From Alkalihalobacterium sp048323755 (GTDB taxonomy: Bacteria; Bacillota; Bacilli; Bacillales; Bacillaceae_F): 17,811 nucleotides of DNA. Position numbers and translations under genes: made by a program. Each line of letters begins with the position of its first letter. Positions within the stretch are counted from its first letter, which is position 1. The stretch is taken from the NCBI RefSeq assembly GCF_048323755.1, contig NZ_JBLWFS010000045.1, positions 1-17,811 of the forward strand. Reading direction: 5' to 3'. Positions 7,317 through 13,826 of the stretch are shown here, piece by piece. The notes beneath the pieces were generated by a model. The model made no database searches. It was not told where the DNA came from and saw only the letters and a program-made list of their open reading frames with translations.

Positions 7317-7916
7317 ATGATAATTGGTTTAACAGGTGGAATTTCTAGTGGTAAAAGTACGGTTTCTCATTTCATTTCGAAATTAGGAATACCCATTATT
7401 GATGCAGATGTAATAGCAAGGGAAGTTGTCGAACCTGGAGAAGAGGCTTTTAACCAAATTGTTTCTCATTTTGGCACTCAGGTGCTTAATGAGGAAGGTA
7501 CAATTGCTCGAAAACGACTGGGTGAGATCATTTTTAATGATGAAAAAGAACGAAAGAAATTAAATTCCATCGTTCACCCTGCCATTCGAAAGAGAATGAT
7601 TGAAACGAAAGATCGATTATTTGGAGAAGGTCATTCTGTCGTCGTATATGACTTACCCTTACTATTTGAAAGTGATTTACGGCATATGGTCGATAAAGTA
7701 TTGTTAGTATACGTGGAAGAACAAATTCAATTAGAGAGATTAATGGCGCGGGATCAGTCTTCTAAAGAGGAAGCATTAAGTCGTATCCAATCACAAATGC
7801 CGTTAAAGGATAAAACCAAGTTAGCTGATGAAGTCATTAATAATAATGGATCCATCGAAGGTACAGAAGAGCAATTAAGACAAATATTAGTGAAGTGGCA
7901 AATTATAAACAATTAA
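7317..7916 (+). CDS. coaE: Dephospho-CoA kinase
   Basis: The 199-residue kinase phosphorylates the 3'-hydroxyl of dephospho-CoA, the last step of coenzyme A synthesis. The N terminus MIIGLTGGISSGKSTV contains the P-loop (about 7-14). IIDADVIAREVVEPG (about 32-46) is the conserved substrate region, and HPAIRKRM and VVVYDLPLLFE are also typical. Length matches the family (about 197 in B. subtilis). I chose the ATG at 7317 because AAGGAG (7303-7308) lies 8 bases before it and the conserved sequence starts there; an upstream in-frame TTG at 7245 would place the start inside the repeat array. A terminator follows the gene, so it is the last gene of the polA group here. The transcriptional regulator ytcD, next in B. 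subtilis, is absent. Confidence 0.96.
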   Translation: MIIGLTGGISSGKSTVSHFISKLGIPIIDADVIAREVVEPGEEAFNQIVSHFGTQVLNEEGTIARKRLGEIIFNDEKERKKLNSIVHPAIRKRMIETKDRLFGEGHSVVVYDLPLLFESDLRHMVDKVLLVYVEEQIQLERLMARDQSSKEEALSRIQSQMPLKDKTKLADEVINNNGSIEGTEEQLRQILVKWQIINN

Positions 7917-7966
7917 GTTATACTTATTAATCGTTTATGTCGTTCTATAAAAAGTGAGCGAATAGG

Positions 7967-8004
7967 AAAAACACTAAGATATCTAAAATATCCTAGTGTT
8001 TTTT
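7967..8004 (+). terminator. Intrinsic terminator after coaE
   Basis: Bases 7967-7982 (AAAAACACTAAGATAT) pair with 7988-8003 with one mismatch and the stem ends in a run of T. It closes the polA-coaE group. The remaining 8005-8110 is AT-rich with only a weak GGTTCTT/AAGAGCC inverted repeat. Confidence 0.85.
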
Positions 8005-8116
8005 CATTTGGTTCTTCACGCTACGCTCTAACAAGTATTAGTTAAGAGCCGAAAACCTTTAAATTAATTGAATTGCCTAATTATTTTTATTTATTATCTT
8101 TTTATAAAATTATTAG

Positions 8117-8154
8117 TTCGTAATGCATATTATATGTTATACTATTTCATATCA
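8117..8154 (+). promoter_or_regulatory. gapB promoter -10 with overlapping CcpN-like operators
   Basis: TATACT at 8138-8143 is a good -10; the -35 is weak. TATGTTATACT at 8133-8143 fits the recalled CcpN consensus TRTGHYATAYW at all 11 positions and covers the -10. Similar sequences lie at about 8121-8131 (8 of 11) and 8143-8155 (TATTTCATATC, 9 of 11), so the ATA cores are spaced 12 and 10 bp apart. In B. subtilis CcpN represses gapB on glycolytic carbon. ccpN itself is not in this window. Confidence 0.6.
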
Positions 8155-8197
8155 GAGGACATTTAGTATAGCATATATAAATGGGGAGGATCTAATT

Positions 8198-9229
8198 ATG
8201 ATGAAGGTCAAAGTGGCGATTAATGGATTTGGAAGAATTGGGAGAATGGTGTTCCGAAAAGCAATCCTTGACGATAAATTAGATGTTGTAGCGGTAAATG
8301 CAAGCTACCCAGCGGAAACATTAGCTCATTTAATAAAATATGATAGCATCCATGGACCATTCCAAGCGGACGTAGAAGCGGGGGATAACGAATTAATCGT
8401 AAACGGAAAAGTCGTTAAGCTTTTACAATCACGTGATCCAAAACAATTACCATGGAAAGAAATGAATGTAGATATCGTTGTTGAAGCAACGGGTAAATTC
8501 AAATCAAAAGAGACGGCTGGTTACCACATTGAAGCTGGAGCAAAGAAAGTAGTAATTACTGCACCAGGTAAAGATGAGGATGTTACAGTAGTTGTTGGTG
8601 TAAATGATGCCGATTACATTCATGAAAAGCACGATGTGATTTCAAATGCATCTTGTACAACAAACTGTCTTGCACCAGTTGCTAAAGTTATAGATGAAGC
8701 ATTTGGAATTGAAACAGGAATGATGACAACTGTTCATTCTTATACAAACGACCAAAAGAATATTGACAATCCACACAAAGATTTACGAAGAGCTCGTGCA
8801 TGCGCTCAATCGATTATTCCAACGTCTACTGGAGCAGCTAAAGCAATTGCGAAAGTTTTACCAAACCTGAACGGAAAATTAAACGGTATGGCATTACGAG
8901 TACCAACACCTAACGTTTCTTTAGTTGACTTTGTTGTTCAAGTTAAGAAAGATGTAACGGTAGAAGAAGTAAATGAAGTATTAAGAAATGCTGCAAACAA
9001 TGAACTAGAAGGAATTTTAGGTTACACTGATGAGCCGCTAGTTTCGATTGACTTTAATGGTAACGAAAATTCTTCAATCATTGATGGCTTATCGACAATG
9101 GTATTAGGAGACCGCCAGTTAAAAGTTTTAGCTTGGTATGATAATGAGTGGGGTTACTCTTGTCGTGTTGTAGACCTTGTTAACCTTGTTGCAGAAAAGA
9201 TTGTAAACGATGCAAAACTTCACGTGTAA
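8198..9229 (+). CDS. gapB: Gluconeogenic glyceraldehyde-3-phosphate dehydrogenase GapB
   Basis: The 343-residue enzyme catalyses 1,3-bisphosphoglycerate reduction to glyceraldehyde 3-phosphate, with NADPH preference in Bacillus GapB, during gluconeogenesis. The N terminus KVKVAINGFGRIGRMVFRK is the Rossmann nucleotide site. NASCTTNCLAP holds the catalytic Cys153, and WYDNEWGYS is the C-terminal signature. The sequence resembles B. subtilis GapB (ASYPAETLAHLIKYDSIHG, NIDNPHKDLRRARAC) more than glycolytic GapA. I chose ATG 8198 because GGAGG at 8185-8189 lies 8 bases before it; the adjacent ATG 8201 is equally compatible with the B. subtilis start, and an upstream in-frame start at 8123 lies in the promoter. 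The gene is monocistronic, between a terminator and a terminator-like hairpin. Confidence 0.95.
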   Translation: MMKVKVAINGFGRIGRMVFRKAILDDKLDVVAVNASYPAETLAHLIKYDSIHGPFQADVEAGDNELIVNGKVVKLLQSRDPKQLPWKEMNVDIVVEATGKFKSKETAGYHIEAGAKKVVITAPGKDEDVTVVVGVNDADYIHEKHDVISNASCTTNCLAPVAKVIDEAFGIETGMMTTVHSYTNDQKNIDNPHKDLRRARACAQSIIPTSTGAAKAIAKVLPNLNGKLNGMALRVPTPNVSLVDFVVQVKKDVTVEEVNEVLRNAANNELEGILGYTDEPLVSIDFNGNENSSIIDGLSTMVLGDRQLKVLAWYDNEWGYSCRVVDLVNLVAEKIVNDAKLHV

Positions 9230-9259
9230 TACCAACTAATTAGTATGGAATAAATGATG

Positions 9260-9290
9260 GCTGACCTGCGATTGACCGGGTCAGCTTTGT
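9260..9290 (+). terminator. Probable terminator after gapB
   Basis: GCTGACC (9260-9266) pairs with GGTCAGC (9279-9285) around a 12-base loop and is followed by TTTGTTATGTTT. The T run is interrupted, so it is weaker than the others in this window. Confidence 0.6.
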
Positions 9291-9481
9291 TATGTTTCCT
9301 TCAAAAAGGGTATATACAAATGAAAGTGGGTTAACAATAAAGTGATACTTCGCTTACCACCAGGCGAGTATTAATGTATCCATTTTTTGTTTCAATTGGC
9401 GTATAGGATAACATGCTTAAGGTACCAAAATCTAAAGCGGTTCAATCATAGGGGATCAGAAAAACACTTGTTAATTTATTA
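9291..9481. other. Intergenic stretch before the speD promoter; no gene seen
   Basis: No open frame with a ribosome binding site is visible on either strand. A small hairpin pairs ATACT-CGC (9345-9353, one bulged T) with GCG-AGTAT (9364-9371). TTAAGGTACCA at 9417-9427 is the exact inverse of 9594-9604 in the speD leader. ACATGCTT at 9411-9418 recurs in direct orientation at 9612-9619. These may be remnants of an old duplication. Confidence 0.5.
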
Positions 9482-9510
9482 TTGCAAATAAAAATTAAAA
9501 CAAGTATACT
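9482..9510 (+). promoter_or_regulatory. Sigma-A promoter of speD
   Basis: TTGCAA at 9482-9487 and TATACT at 9505-9510 are separated by 17 bases. Transcription would start near 9517 and give a leader of about 140 bases before speD. Confidence 0.65.
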
Positions 9511-9516
9511 AATTCA

Positions 9517-9660
9517 CGTGAACTTCAAATAAGCAAATCAGGAATAGTTAGCTACTCAAAGGGTTAGGACCTCTCTGGACTAACTTTCCCCCGTGGTACC
9601 TTAACATTCCTACATGCTTGAGAAGGCATGACATTTTTTTTACAAAGGGGGATTCAACTT
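9517..9660 (+). promoter_or_regulatory. Structured speD leader with terminator-like hairpin and sequestering sequence
   Basis: A hairpin pairs GTTAG (9563-9567) with CTAAC (9580-9584); a second GTTAG at 9547-9551 could compete for the same CTAAC. CCCCC at 9588-9592 is complementary to the speD ribosome binding site GGGGG (9647-9651). CATGC (9613-9617) pairs with GCATG (9626-9630) and is followed closely by eight T (9634-9641), resembling a short terminator just before the ribosome binding site. I do not recognise a known riboswitch class. Confidence 0.4.
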
Positions 9661-10044
9661 ATGGATACTATGGGTCGTCACGTAATCGCTGAATTATGGG
9701 GATGTAACGTAGAGAAGTTGAATGATATGAATTTTATTGAGAGAGTATTCGTTGACGCAGCATTGGAGTCGGGAGCGGAAGTACGTGAAGTTGCATTTCA
9801 CAAATTTGCCCCACACGGTGTTAGTGGAGTTGTAATTATTTCAGAATCACATTTAACGATTCACAGCTTTCCTGAACATGGGTACGCTAGTATCGATGTT
9901 TACACTTGTGGAGATCGAATCGACCCGAATGTAGCTTCAAATTTTATATCTAAAGCACTACAGGCGACAACAAGTGAAATTATTGAAGTGCCAAGAGGAA
10001 TGGGTCCTATCAAGGTTGAAAAATCGAAAGTTCAAGCATTGTAA
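9661..10044 (+). CDS. speD: S-adenosylmethionine decarboxylase proenzyme
   Basis: The 127-residue proenzyme decarboxylates S-adenosylmethionine to the aminopropyl donor for spermidine synthesis. It self-cleaves between Glu62 and Ser63 in SESHLTIHSFPEHGY, and Ser63 becomes the pyruvoyl cofactor; His68 and Cys83-region residues (DVYTCGD) complete the conserved centre. The N terminus MDTMGRHVIAELWGC matches B. subtilis SpeD almost exactly and the length (126 there) agrees. The ATG at 9661 follows AAAGGGGG (9644-9651) by 9 bases; an earlier in-frame start at 9628 lies within the leader hairpin and is unlikely. It has its own promoter and a strong terminator, so it is transcribed alone. The leader at 9517-9660 suggests control after initiation. 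Confidence 0.96.
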   Translation: MDTMGRHVIAELWGCNVEKLNDMNFIERVFVDAALESGAEVREVAFHKFAPHGVSGVVIISESHLTIHSFPEHGYASIDVYTCGDRIDPNVASNFISKALQATTSEIIEVPRGMGPIKVEKSKVQAL

Positions 10045-10050
10045 TGCGTA

Positions 10051-10080
10051 AAAAAGAGGTGGTGGAAACCATCTCTTTTT
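10051..10080 (+). terminator. Intrinsic terminator after speD
   Basis: AAAAAGAGGTGGT (10051-10063) pairs with 10068-10080, with one G-U pair and a GGAA loop, ending in T5. The A-rich left arm makes it potentially bidirectional. Confidence 0.9.
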
Positions 10081-10119
10081 GATTCGACGGATAAGGATCT
10101 ACATTGTCTATAGTTTTAC

Positions 10120-10307
10120 AAGGCTCTTTTTACAAAGATTGTTGCTCCGTGCTTTTGGACCGTAAGCCAAGCGAATGCTTGGCTCTTCACGCTATGCGTG
10201 AAGCTTTTGAAAATAAAATAGCCGTTCAGACAAATGAATTTGTCTTGATAAGGCTATTTTATTTTCGAAAACGGTCCAAAAGCAACAAAGTTTACGAAAA
10301 CAGCCTT
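10120..10307. repeat. MITE-like element folding as a cloverleaf
   Basis: Outer imperfect inverted repeats of 26 bases (10120-10145 against 10282-10307, 20 of 26 matching) flank a perfect 13-bp stem (GCTTTTGGACCGT at 10151-10163 with 10271-10283). Inside are three hairpins: 10165-10172 with 10177-10184 (AGCCAAGC, loop GAAT); 10185-10192 with 10196-10203 (CTTCACGC, loop TAT); and 10209-10223 with 10252-10266 (15 bp), topped by 10229-10235 with 10240-10246. The open frames that cross it have no ribosome binding site. The remainder of 10081-10401 shows nothing else. Confidence 0.8.
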
Positions 10308-10401
10308 TTACAAAAAAGGTATTGTTATCTGTTTTTGTTAACAGTAATTTACGTTATTCCCTTAAAATCAGCGTTTTTCTAATCAATCTGTGAACGATTT
10401 C

Positions 10402-10430
10402 TTGTCATTTTTCGAGTTTTTATTTATTAT
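10402..10430 (+). promoter_or_regulatory. Sigma-A promoter of nrdR
   Basis: TTGTCA at 10402-10407 and TATTAT at 10425-10430 are separated by 17 bases in an AT-rich stretch about 60 bp before nrdR. Confidence 0.55.
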
Positions 10431-10488
10431 TAAAGTAGTATATTTTGTTCGCCAAGCCAAATGCAAGACAAAGTGGAGTTGATACTGA

Positions 10489-10956
10489 ATGCGTTGTCCA
10501 GCATGTGAATATAATGGAACTAAAGTTCTTGACTCGAGACCTAGCCATGAAGGGAAATCGATTCGTAGAAGAAGAGAATGTGAATCTTGCAATTATCGTT
10601 TTACAACGTTTGAGACTGTTGAAGAACATCCAATCATTATTGTAAAAAAAGATGGTACGCGACAAGAGTTTAGCCGTGAAAAGATATTAAGAGGGCTTAT
10701 TCGCGCTTGTGAAAAACGACCAGTTTCCTTAGAGCAGCTCAATGAAATTGTGACGAAGGTTGAACGTGAGCTTCGAAGCAAAGGGTTGAATGAAGTGGAG
10801 AGCCGAGTTGTCGGTGAATTGGTTATGGAAATATTAGCCGGTGTGGATGATGTTGCTTATGTCCGGTTTGCATCAGTCTACCGTCAATTTAAGGATATTA
10901 ATGTTTTTATCGATGAACTTAAAGATCTAATTGATCGAAATACGACTAAGAAATAA
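10489..10956 (+). CDS. nrdR: Transcriptional repressor NrdR
   Basis: The 155-residue regulator represses ribonucleotide reductase genes in response to ATP/dATP levels. The N-terminal zinc ribbon has Cys3, Cys6, Cys31 and Cys34, with the arginine-rich RRRR segment at 26-29 for DNA contact. The ATP-cone domain follows (about 49-139), starting IIIVKKDGTRQEFSREKILRGL. The length matches the family (about 150-155). Its start has GTGGAG (10473-10478) 10 bases upstream. In Bacillus nrdR lies next to dnaB-dnaI, and this links dNTP supply to replication initiation. No ribonucleotide reductase gene or NrdR box is visible in the window. A weak terminator-like hairpin follows, so co-transcription with dnaB is uncertain. 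Confidence 0.95.
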   Translation: MRCPACEYNGTKVLDSRPSHEGKSIRRRRECESCNYRFTTFETVEEHPIIIVKKDGTRQEFSREKILRGLIRACEKRPVSLEQLNEIVTKVERELRSKGLNEVESRVVGELVMEILAGVDDVAYVRFASVYRQFKDINVFIDELKDLIDRNTTKK

Positions 10957-10958
10957 AT

Positions 10959-10990
10959 GAGCTTTAAGCTGTCTGCTGAGAGCTCTTTTT
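10959..10990 (+). terminator. Weak terminator-like hairpin after nrdR
   Basis: GAGCT (10959-10963) pairs with AGCTC (10981-10985) and T5 follows at 10986-10990. The stem is short and the loop of 17 bases is long, so efficiency is doubtful. Confidence 0.4.
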
Positions 10991-11007
10991 CACTTTTATC
11001 CCGTTTA

Positions 11008-11077
11008 ACTGGCGCTAAGACGCCCACTTCAAGCCTTTGAGGAAGCGAAAAAGGCTAAGTGGGAGACAAGCGCCAGT
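11008..11077. repeat. Long imperfect hairpin between nrdR and dnaB
   Basis: ACTGGCGCT (11008-11016) pairs with 11069-11077, CCCACTT (11023-11029) with 11057-11063, and AGCCT (11032-11036) with 11052-11056, with an internal loop between the first two. There is no T run on either strand, so it is not an ordinary terminator. The GC content is above its surroundings, and it resembles a dispersed repetitive hairpin; a copy number could not be checked. Confidence 0.7.
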
Positions 11078-11176
11078 AACAACCCGATTGGTTCAACTAA
11101 TTTTCAGTGGAGAATGAAGAAACACTGAAAAAGTTTCACTTTATAGATTAGATTGAAGTAAGGATAGGTGGTATGA

Positions 11177-12637
11177 ATGGAATGGCATTGGAAAGAGCTT
11201 TTGCCAGTTGACCGTTTGATGATTCGAGCGAAAGACCAATTAACGGTTCAAGATCAGAGAGTACTTATATTGTTATACCAACCCTTAATTGGTGCGGTAG
11301 CTTATAGCTTGTATATGACCTTGTGGAGTGAGTTAGAAGATGATATTTACTGGAGTGAAGAGACTACACATCGACAGTTAATGATTAGTATGGATCTACC
11401 ATTACCACAACTTTTTCAAGAACGAAAAAAGTTAGAAGCAATTGGATTATTAAAAACGTACAAGAAAAAACAGGATGATTACTCCACTTATCTATATGAG
11501 CTTCAGCCCCCGATGTCACCACAGGCATTTTTTACAAATGACGTTTTAAGTGTTTATCTATATAATCGATTAGGGAAGACGAAATATCGACAAATTAGAG
11601 AGCGGTTTTTAATCGACAAATTAGATGAAGCAGGGTATGAAGAAGTAACGTATGCGTTTGACGAAGTATTCACTTCTTTATCGCATTCCGAAATCGCTAC
11701 TCATCACCAATCAGAGTTAATTGAAGCATTAGAAATTGACCCTAATAAAGAAGTCGTACAAAGAGGGCAAGAACAAGACCTGTTGTTTGCGGATCACTCT
11801 TATGACTTTCAATTGTTAGAATCTGATTTAGGAACGTTTAGTAATGCAAAAAAGTTACTGACAGTAGAGATAAAAAAAGTCATTATACGTCTAGCTTTCG
11901 TATATCGAATTGAACCTTTAGAAATGAGCCGATTAATCCAACAAGCGCTTCTTCATGATGATGAGTTGAATGTAGAGGAATTAAGAAAACGAGCGCAAGA
12001 ATGGTATAAAATAGAGTATGGAAATGAGCCCCCTACCCTTGGGTTAAAAACTCATCCGTTAGAACACCGTGAAATGAGCGGGAAAGTTCCACAAACAGAA
12101 GAGGAAAAAATGATATCACTGTATGAAACCACATCGCCACTCGATTTACTTGAAAGCCGATCAGATGGTGCCAAAGTTCCTTTAGCTGATGTGAAAATCA
12201 TTGAAAGTTTACTTCTCGATTATCAGCTAATGCCTGGTGTTGTGAACGTACTGATTGATTCAGTTTTAATTCGCAATGATATGAAGCTAACAAAGGCTTT
12301 AATTGATAAAATTGCTGGGCACTGGTCCAGAAAAAATATTAAAACTGTAAAAGAAGCAATGGAATTAGCCAGAATCGAGTATCAAAAAAATACAGCGTAC
12401 CAACAAAGTAAAAATGACTCTCCAGTTGGTAAAGTGGAAAAAGGGCGACCGAAAAAATCTTCTGTACGTAAAGATAAATTACCGAAATGGCTATTGAAAG
12501 AACAAGAAGAAAAGTCTTCAGCGACGCCTTCAGATAATAATAATAACCAAGACCCTAAATTAGCTCAGGAAAAAGAAAAAATCAAGAAAATGATGGAGCA
12601 ATTAAAGCAAAATAAAGTGCTAAAGGAGGAAGATTAG
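11177..12637 (+). CDS. dnaB: Replication initiation and membrane attachment protein DnaB (Bacillus type)
   Basis: The 486-residue protein acts with DnaD and DnaI to load the replicative helicase at the origin and at restarted forks. It is not homologous to E. coli DnaB helicase. The N-terminal part (ELLPVDRLMIRAKDQLTVQDQRVLILLYQPLIGA) is the DnaB/DnaD-type winged-helix domain. A second DDBH2-type helical region lies at about 330-400 (LLLDYQLMPGVVNVLIDSVLIRNDMKL). The C-terminal 80 residues are lysine-rich and low in complexity. Length is close to the B. subtilis protein (472). AGGTGG (11166-11171) precedes the ATG at 11177; an ATG at 11173 is out of frame. The dnaI start follows the stop directly, so the two are translationally coupled. 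Confidence 0.93.
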   Translation: MEWHWKELLPVDRLMIRAKDQLTVQDQRVLILLYQPLIGAVAYSLYMTLWSELEDDIYWSEETTHRQLMISMDLPLPQLFQERKKLEAIGLLKTYKKKQDDYSTYLYELQPPMSPQAFFTNDVLSVYLYNRLGKTKYRQIRERFLIDKLDEAGYEEVTYAFDEVFTSLSHSEIATHHQSELIEALEIDPNKEVVQRGQEQDLLFADHSYDFQLLESDLGTFSNAKKLLTVEIKKVIIRLAFVYRIEPLEMSRLIQQALLHDDELNVEELRKRAQEWYKIEYGNEPPTLGLKTHPLEHREMSGKVPQTEEEKMISLYETTSPLDLLESRSDGAKVPLADVKIIESLLLDYQLMPGVVNVLIDSVLIRNDMKLTKALIDKIAGHWSRKNIKTVKEAMELARIEYQKNTAYQQSKNDSPVGKVEKGRPKKSSVRKDKLPKWLLKEQEEKSSATPSDNNNNQDPKLAQEKEKIKKMMEQLKQNKVLKEED

Positions 12638-13573
12638 ATGGAATCCATTCAATCCTCCCTTCAAAAAATGATGAGCGGGGAAAAGTTTTTAAAGCAATAC
12701 GAGAAGATGAAGCATGAGATCTTTACCGATCCTATTATTAATGAATTTATCCAAGCAAACCCTCAAGTCTCCCTTGAAATGCTCGAAAAAAGTTTGCCAA
12801 AGTTAGATCAATATCGAAAAGAGCTGAATACGTGTAATAACTGTCCAGGACTTGAAAAATGTTCTAACTTAATGCAAGGGTACAAACCTCGCCTAGCGAT
12901 AGAAAGAAGTTATGTTGATATTCGCTTTGAGATTTGTGAAACCAAACTTAGAAAAGATCGACAACAGAAACAACAATCACTTATAAAAAGTTTATATATA
13001 CCTAAAGATATTCTTGAAGCAAGGTTTGAAAATATTGATCAAAAAGAAGAATTGCGCATGGCAGCGACTGCTGCTGCATTAGAATTTGTCATGGAAGCTG
13101 ATCCAGGCAACCATTCCATGGGTTTATATTTATATGGGAAATTTGGTGTCGGTAAAACGTATATTATGGGTGCTGTGGCAAACGCGTTAGCAGACCGAGG
13201 GATTGAAACGATGCTCGTTTATACTCCGGATTTCTTTAGGGAAATGAAGCAATCTATTGGTGACGGGACATTGAATACAAAGCTAGAACGAGTAAAAAAT
13301 GCCAAAGTGCTTATTTTAGATGATATCGGTGCGGAAAGTTTGTCCAGTTGGATACGCGATGATGTTTTAGGCGTTATCCTCCAATATCGAATGCTAGAAA
13401 AGCTCCCAACTTTATTCACATCAAATTTCGATTATGAAGAATTAGAAGAACACTTATCATACTCGGATCGTGGCGGGTTTGAACAGTTAAAAGCGAAACG
13501 AATTATGGAGAGAATACGTCATTATACTAGACCGGTTTATGTTGATGGCTCGAATCGAAGAGAGCGGAATTAG
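12638..13573 (+). CDS. dnaI: Primosomal protein DnaI, helicase loader
   Basis: The 311-residue AAA+ ATPase loads the replicative helicase DnaC onto DNA. The N-terminal helicase-binding domain carries a cysteine cluster: Cys66 and Cys69 (CNNC), Cys75 and Cys100. The family zinc site normally also uses a histidine near residue 84; here that stretch reads GYKPRL without one, so ligand use may differ. The Walker A motif is GKFGVGKT (167-174) and Walker B is VLILDD (224-229). The C terminus (IMERIRHYTRPVYVDGSNRR) is typical of the family. AAAGGAGGA within the dnaB end serves as ribosome binding site, with no gap between the genes. No terminator follows before the repeat at 13604. Confidence 0.95.
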   Translation: MESIQSSLQKMMSGEKFLKQYEKMKHEIFTDPIINEFIQANPQVSLEMLEKSLPKLDQYRKELNTCNNCPGLEKCSNLMQGYKPRLAIERSYVDIRFEICETKLRKDRQQKQQSLIKSLYIPKDILEARFENIDQKEELRMAATAAALEFVMEADPGNHSMGLYLYGKFGVGKTYIMGAVANALADRGIETMLVYTPDFFREMKQSIGDGTLNTKLERVKNAKVLILDDIGAESLSSWIRDDVLGVILQYRMLEKLPTLFTSNFDYEELEEHLSYSDRGGFEQLKAKRIMERIRHYTRPVYVDGSNRRERN

Positions 13574-13603
13574 TCTTTTTTGAGAGATAAAGTATAAATT
13601 CGA

Positions 13604-13755
13604 AGGTGTCTAGCTCCAGCGCCCAGCGACTAGCGAGACTTCGCTCACCTCCTTGCGATAAGTCAACATCGGCTCACTAACGATCACCGTGTTTCCTTTA
13701 TCTCATACGGTGTGCTCCAGTCCGTACGTCGCAAAACGGGCGCTTCCGCTTTTCT
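13604..13755 (+). repeat. Full copy of structured repeat family A
   Basis: The element runs from GGTGTCTAGCTCC to CGCTTTTCTT. Its ends pair: AGCGCCC (13618-13624) with GGGCGCT (13738-13744), and GCGAC (13626-13630) with GTCGC (13728-13732), separated on the right by AAAAC. Internal hairpins are AGCGA/TCGCT (13632-13636 with 13641-13645) and CACCGT/ACGGTG (13685-13690 with 13707-13712). It is GC-richer than its flanks and shares ends with 271-396. It fills the dnaI-mqnC gap, where synteny with B. subtilis breaks. Confidence 0.8.
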
Positions 13756-13764
13756 TTAGAATGG

Positions 13765-13794
13765 GCAATTTTTTATAATCTATGATAGTATAAT
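13765..13794 (+). promoter_or_regulatory. Possible sigma-A promoter of mqnC
   Basis: TATAAT at 13789-13794 is a consensus -10; the -35 (GCAATT at 13765-13770, spacer 18) is weak. Transcription would start near 13801, which rules out the upstream TTG at 13800 as translation start. Confidence 0.45.
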
Positions 13795-13826
13795 ACTAGT
13801 TGATAAAGTTGGGGGTAATGAATCAG

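Noticed and set aside
9517..9660. SAM-I (S-box) riboswitch before speD
   Set aside because: None of the conserved S-box blocks is present in the leader.
10104..10382. Open frame of about 92 codons between speD and nrdR
   Set aside because: It runs through the cloverleaf repeat, has no ribosome binding site, and its peptide reflects palindromic DNA.
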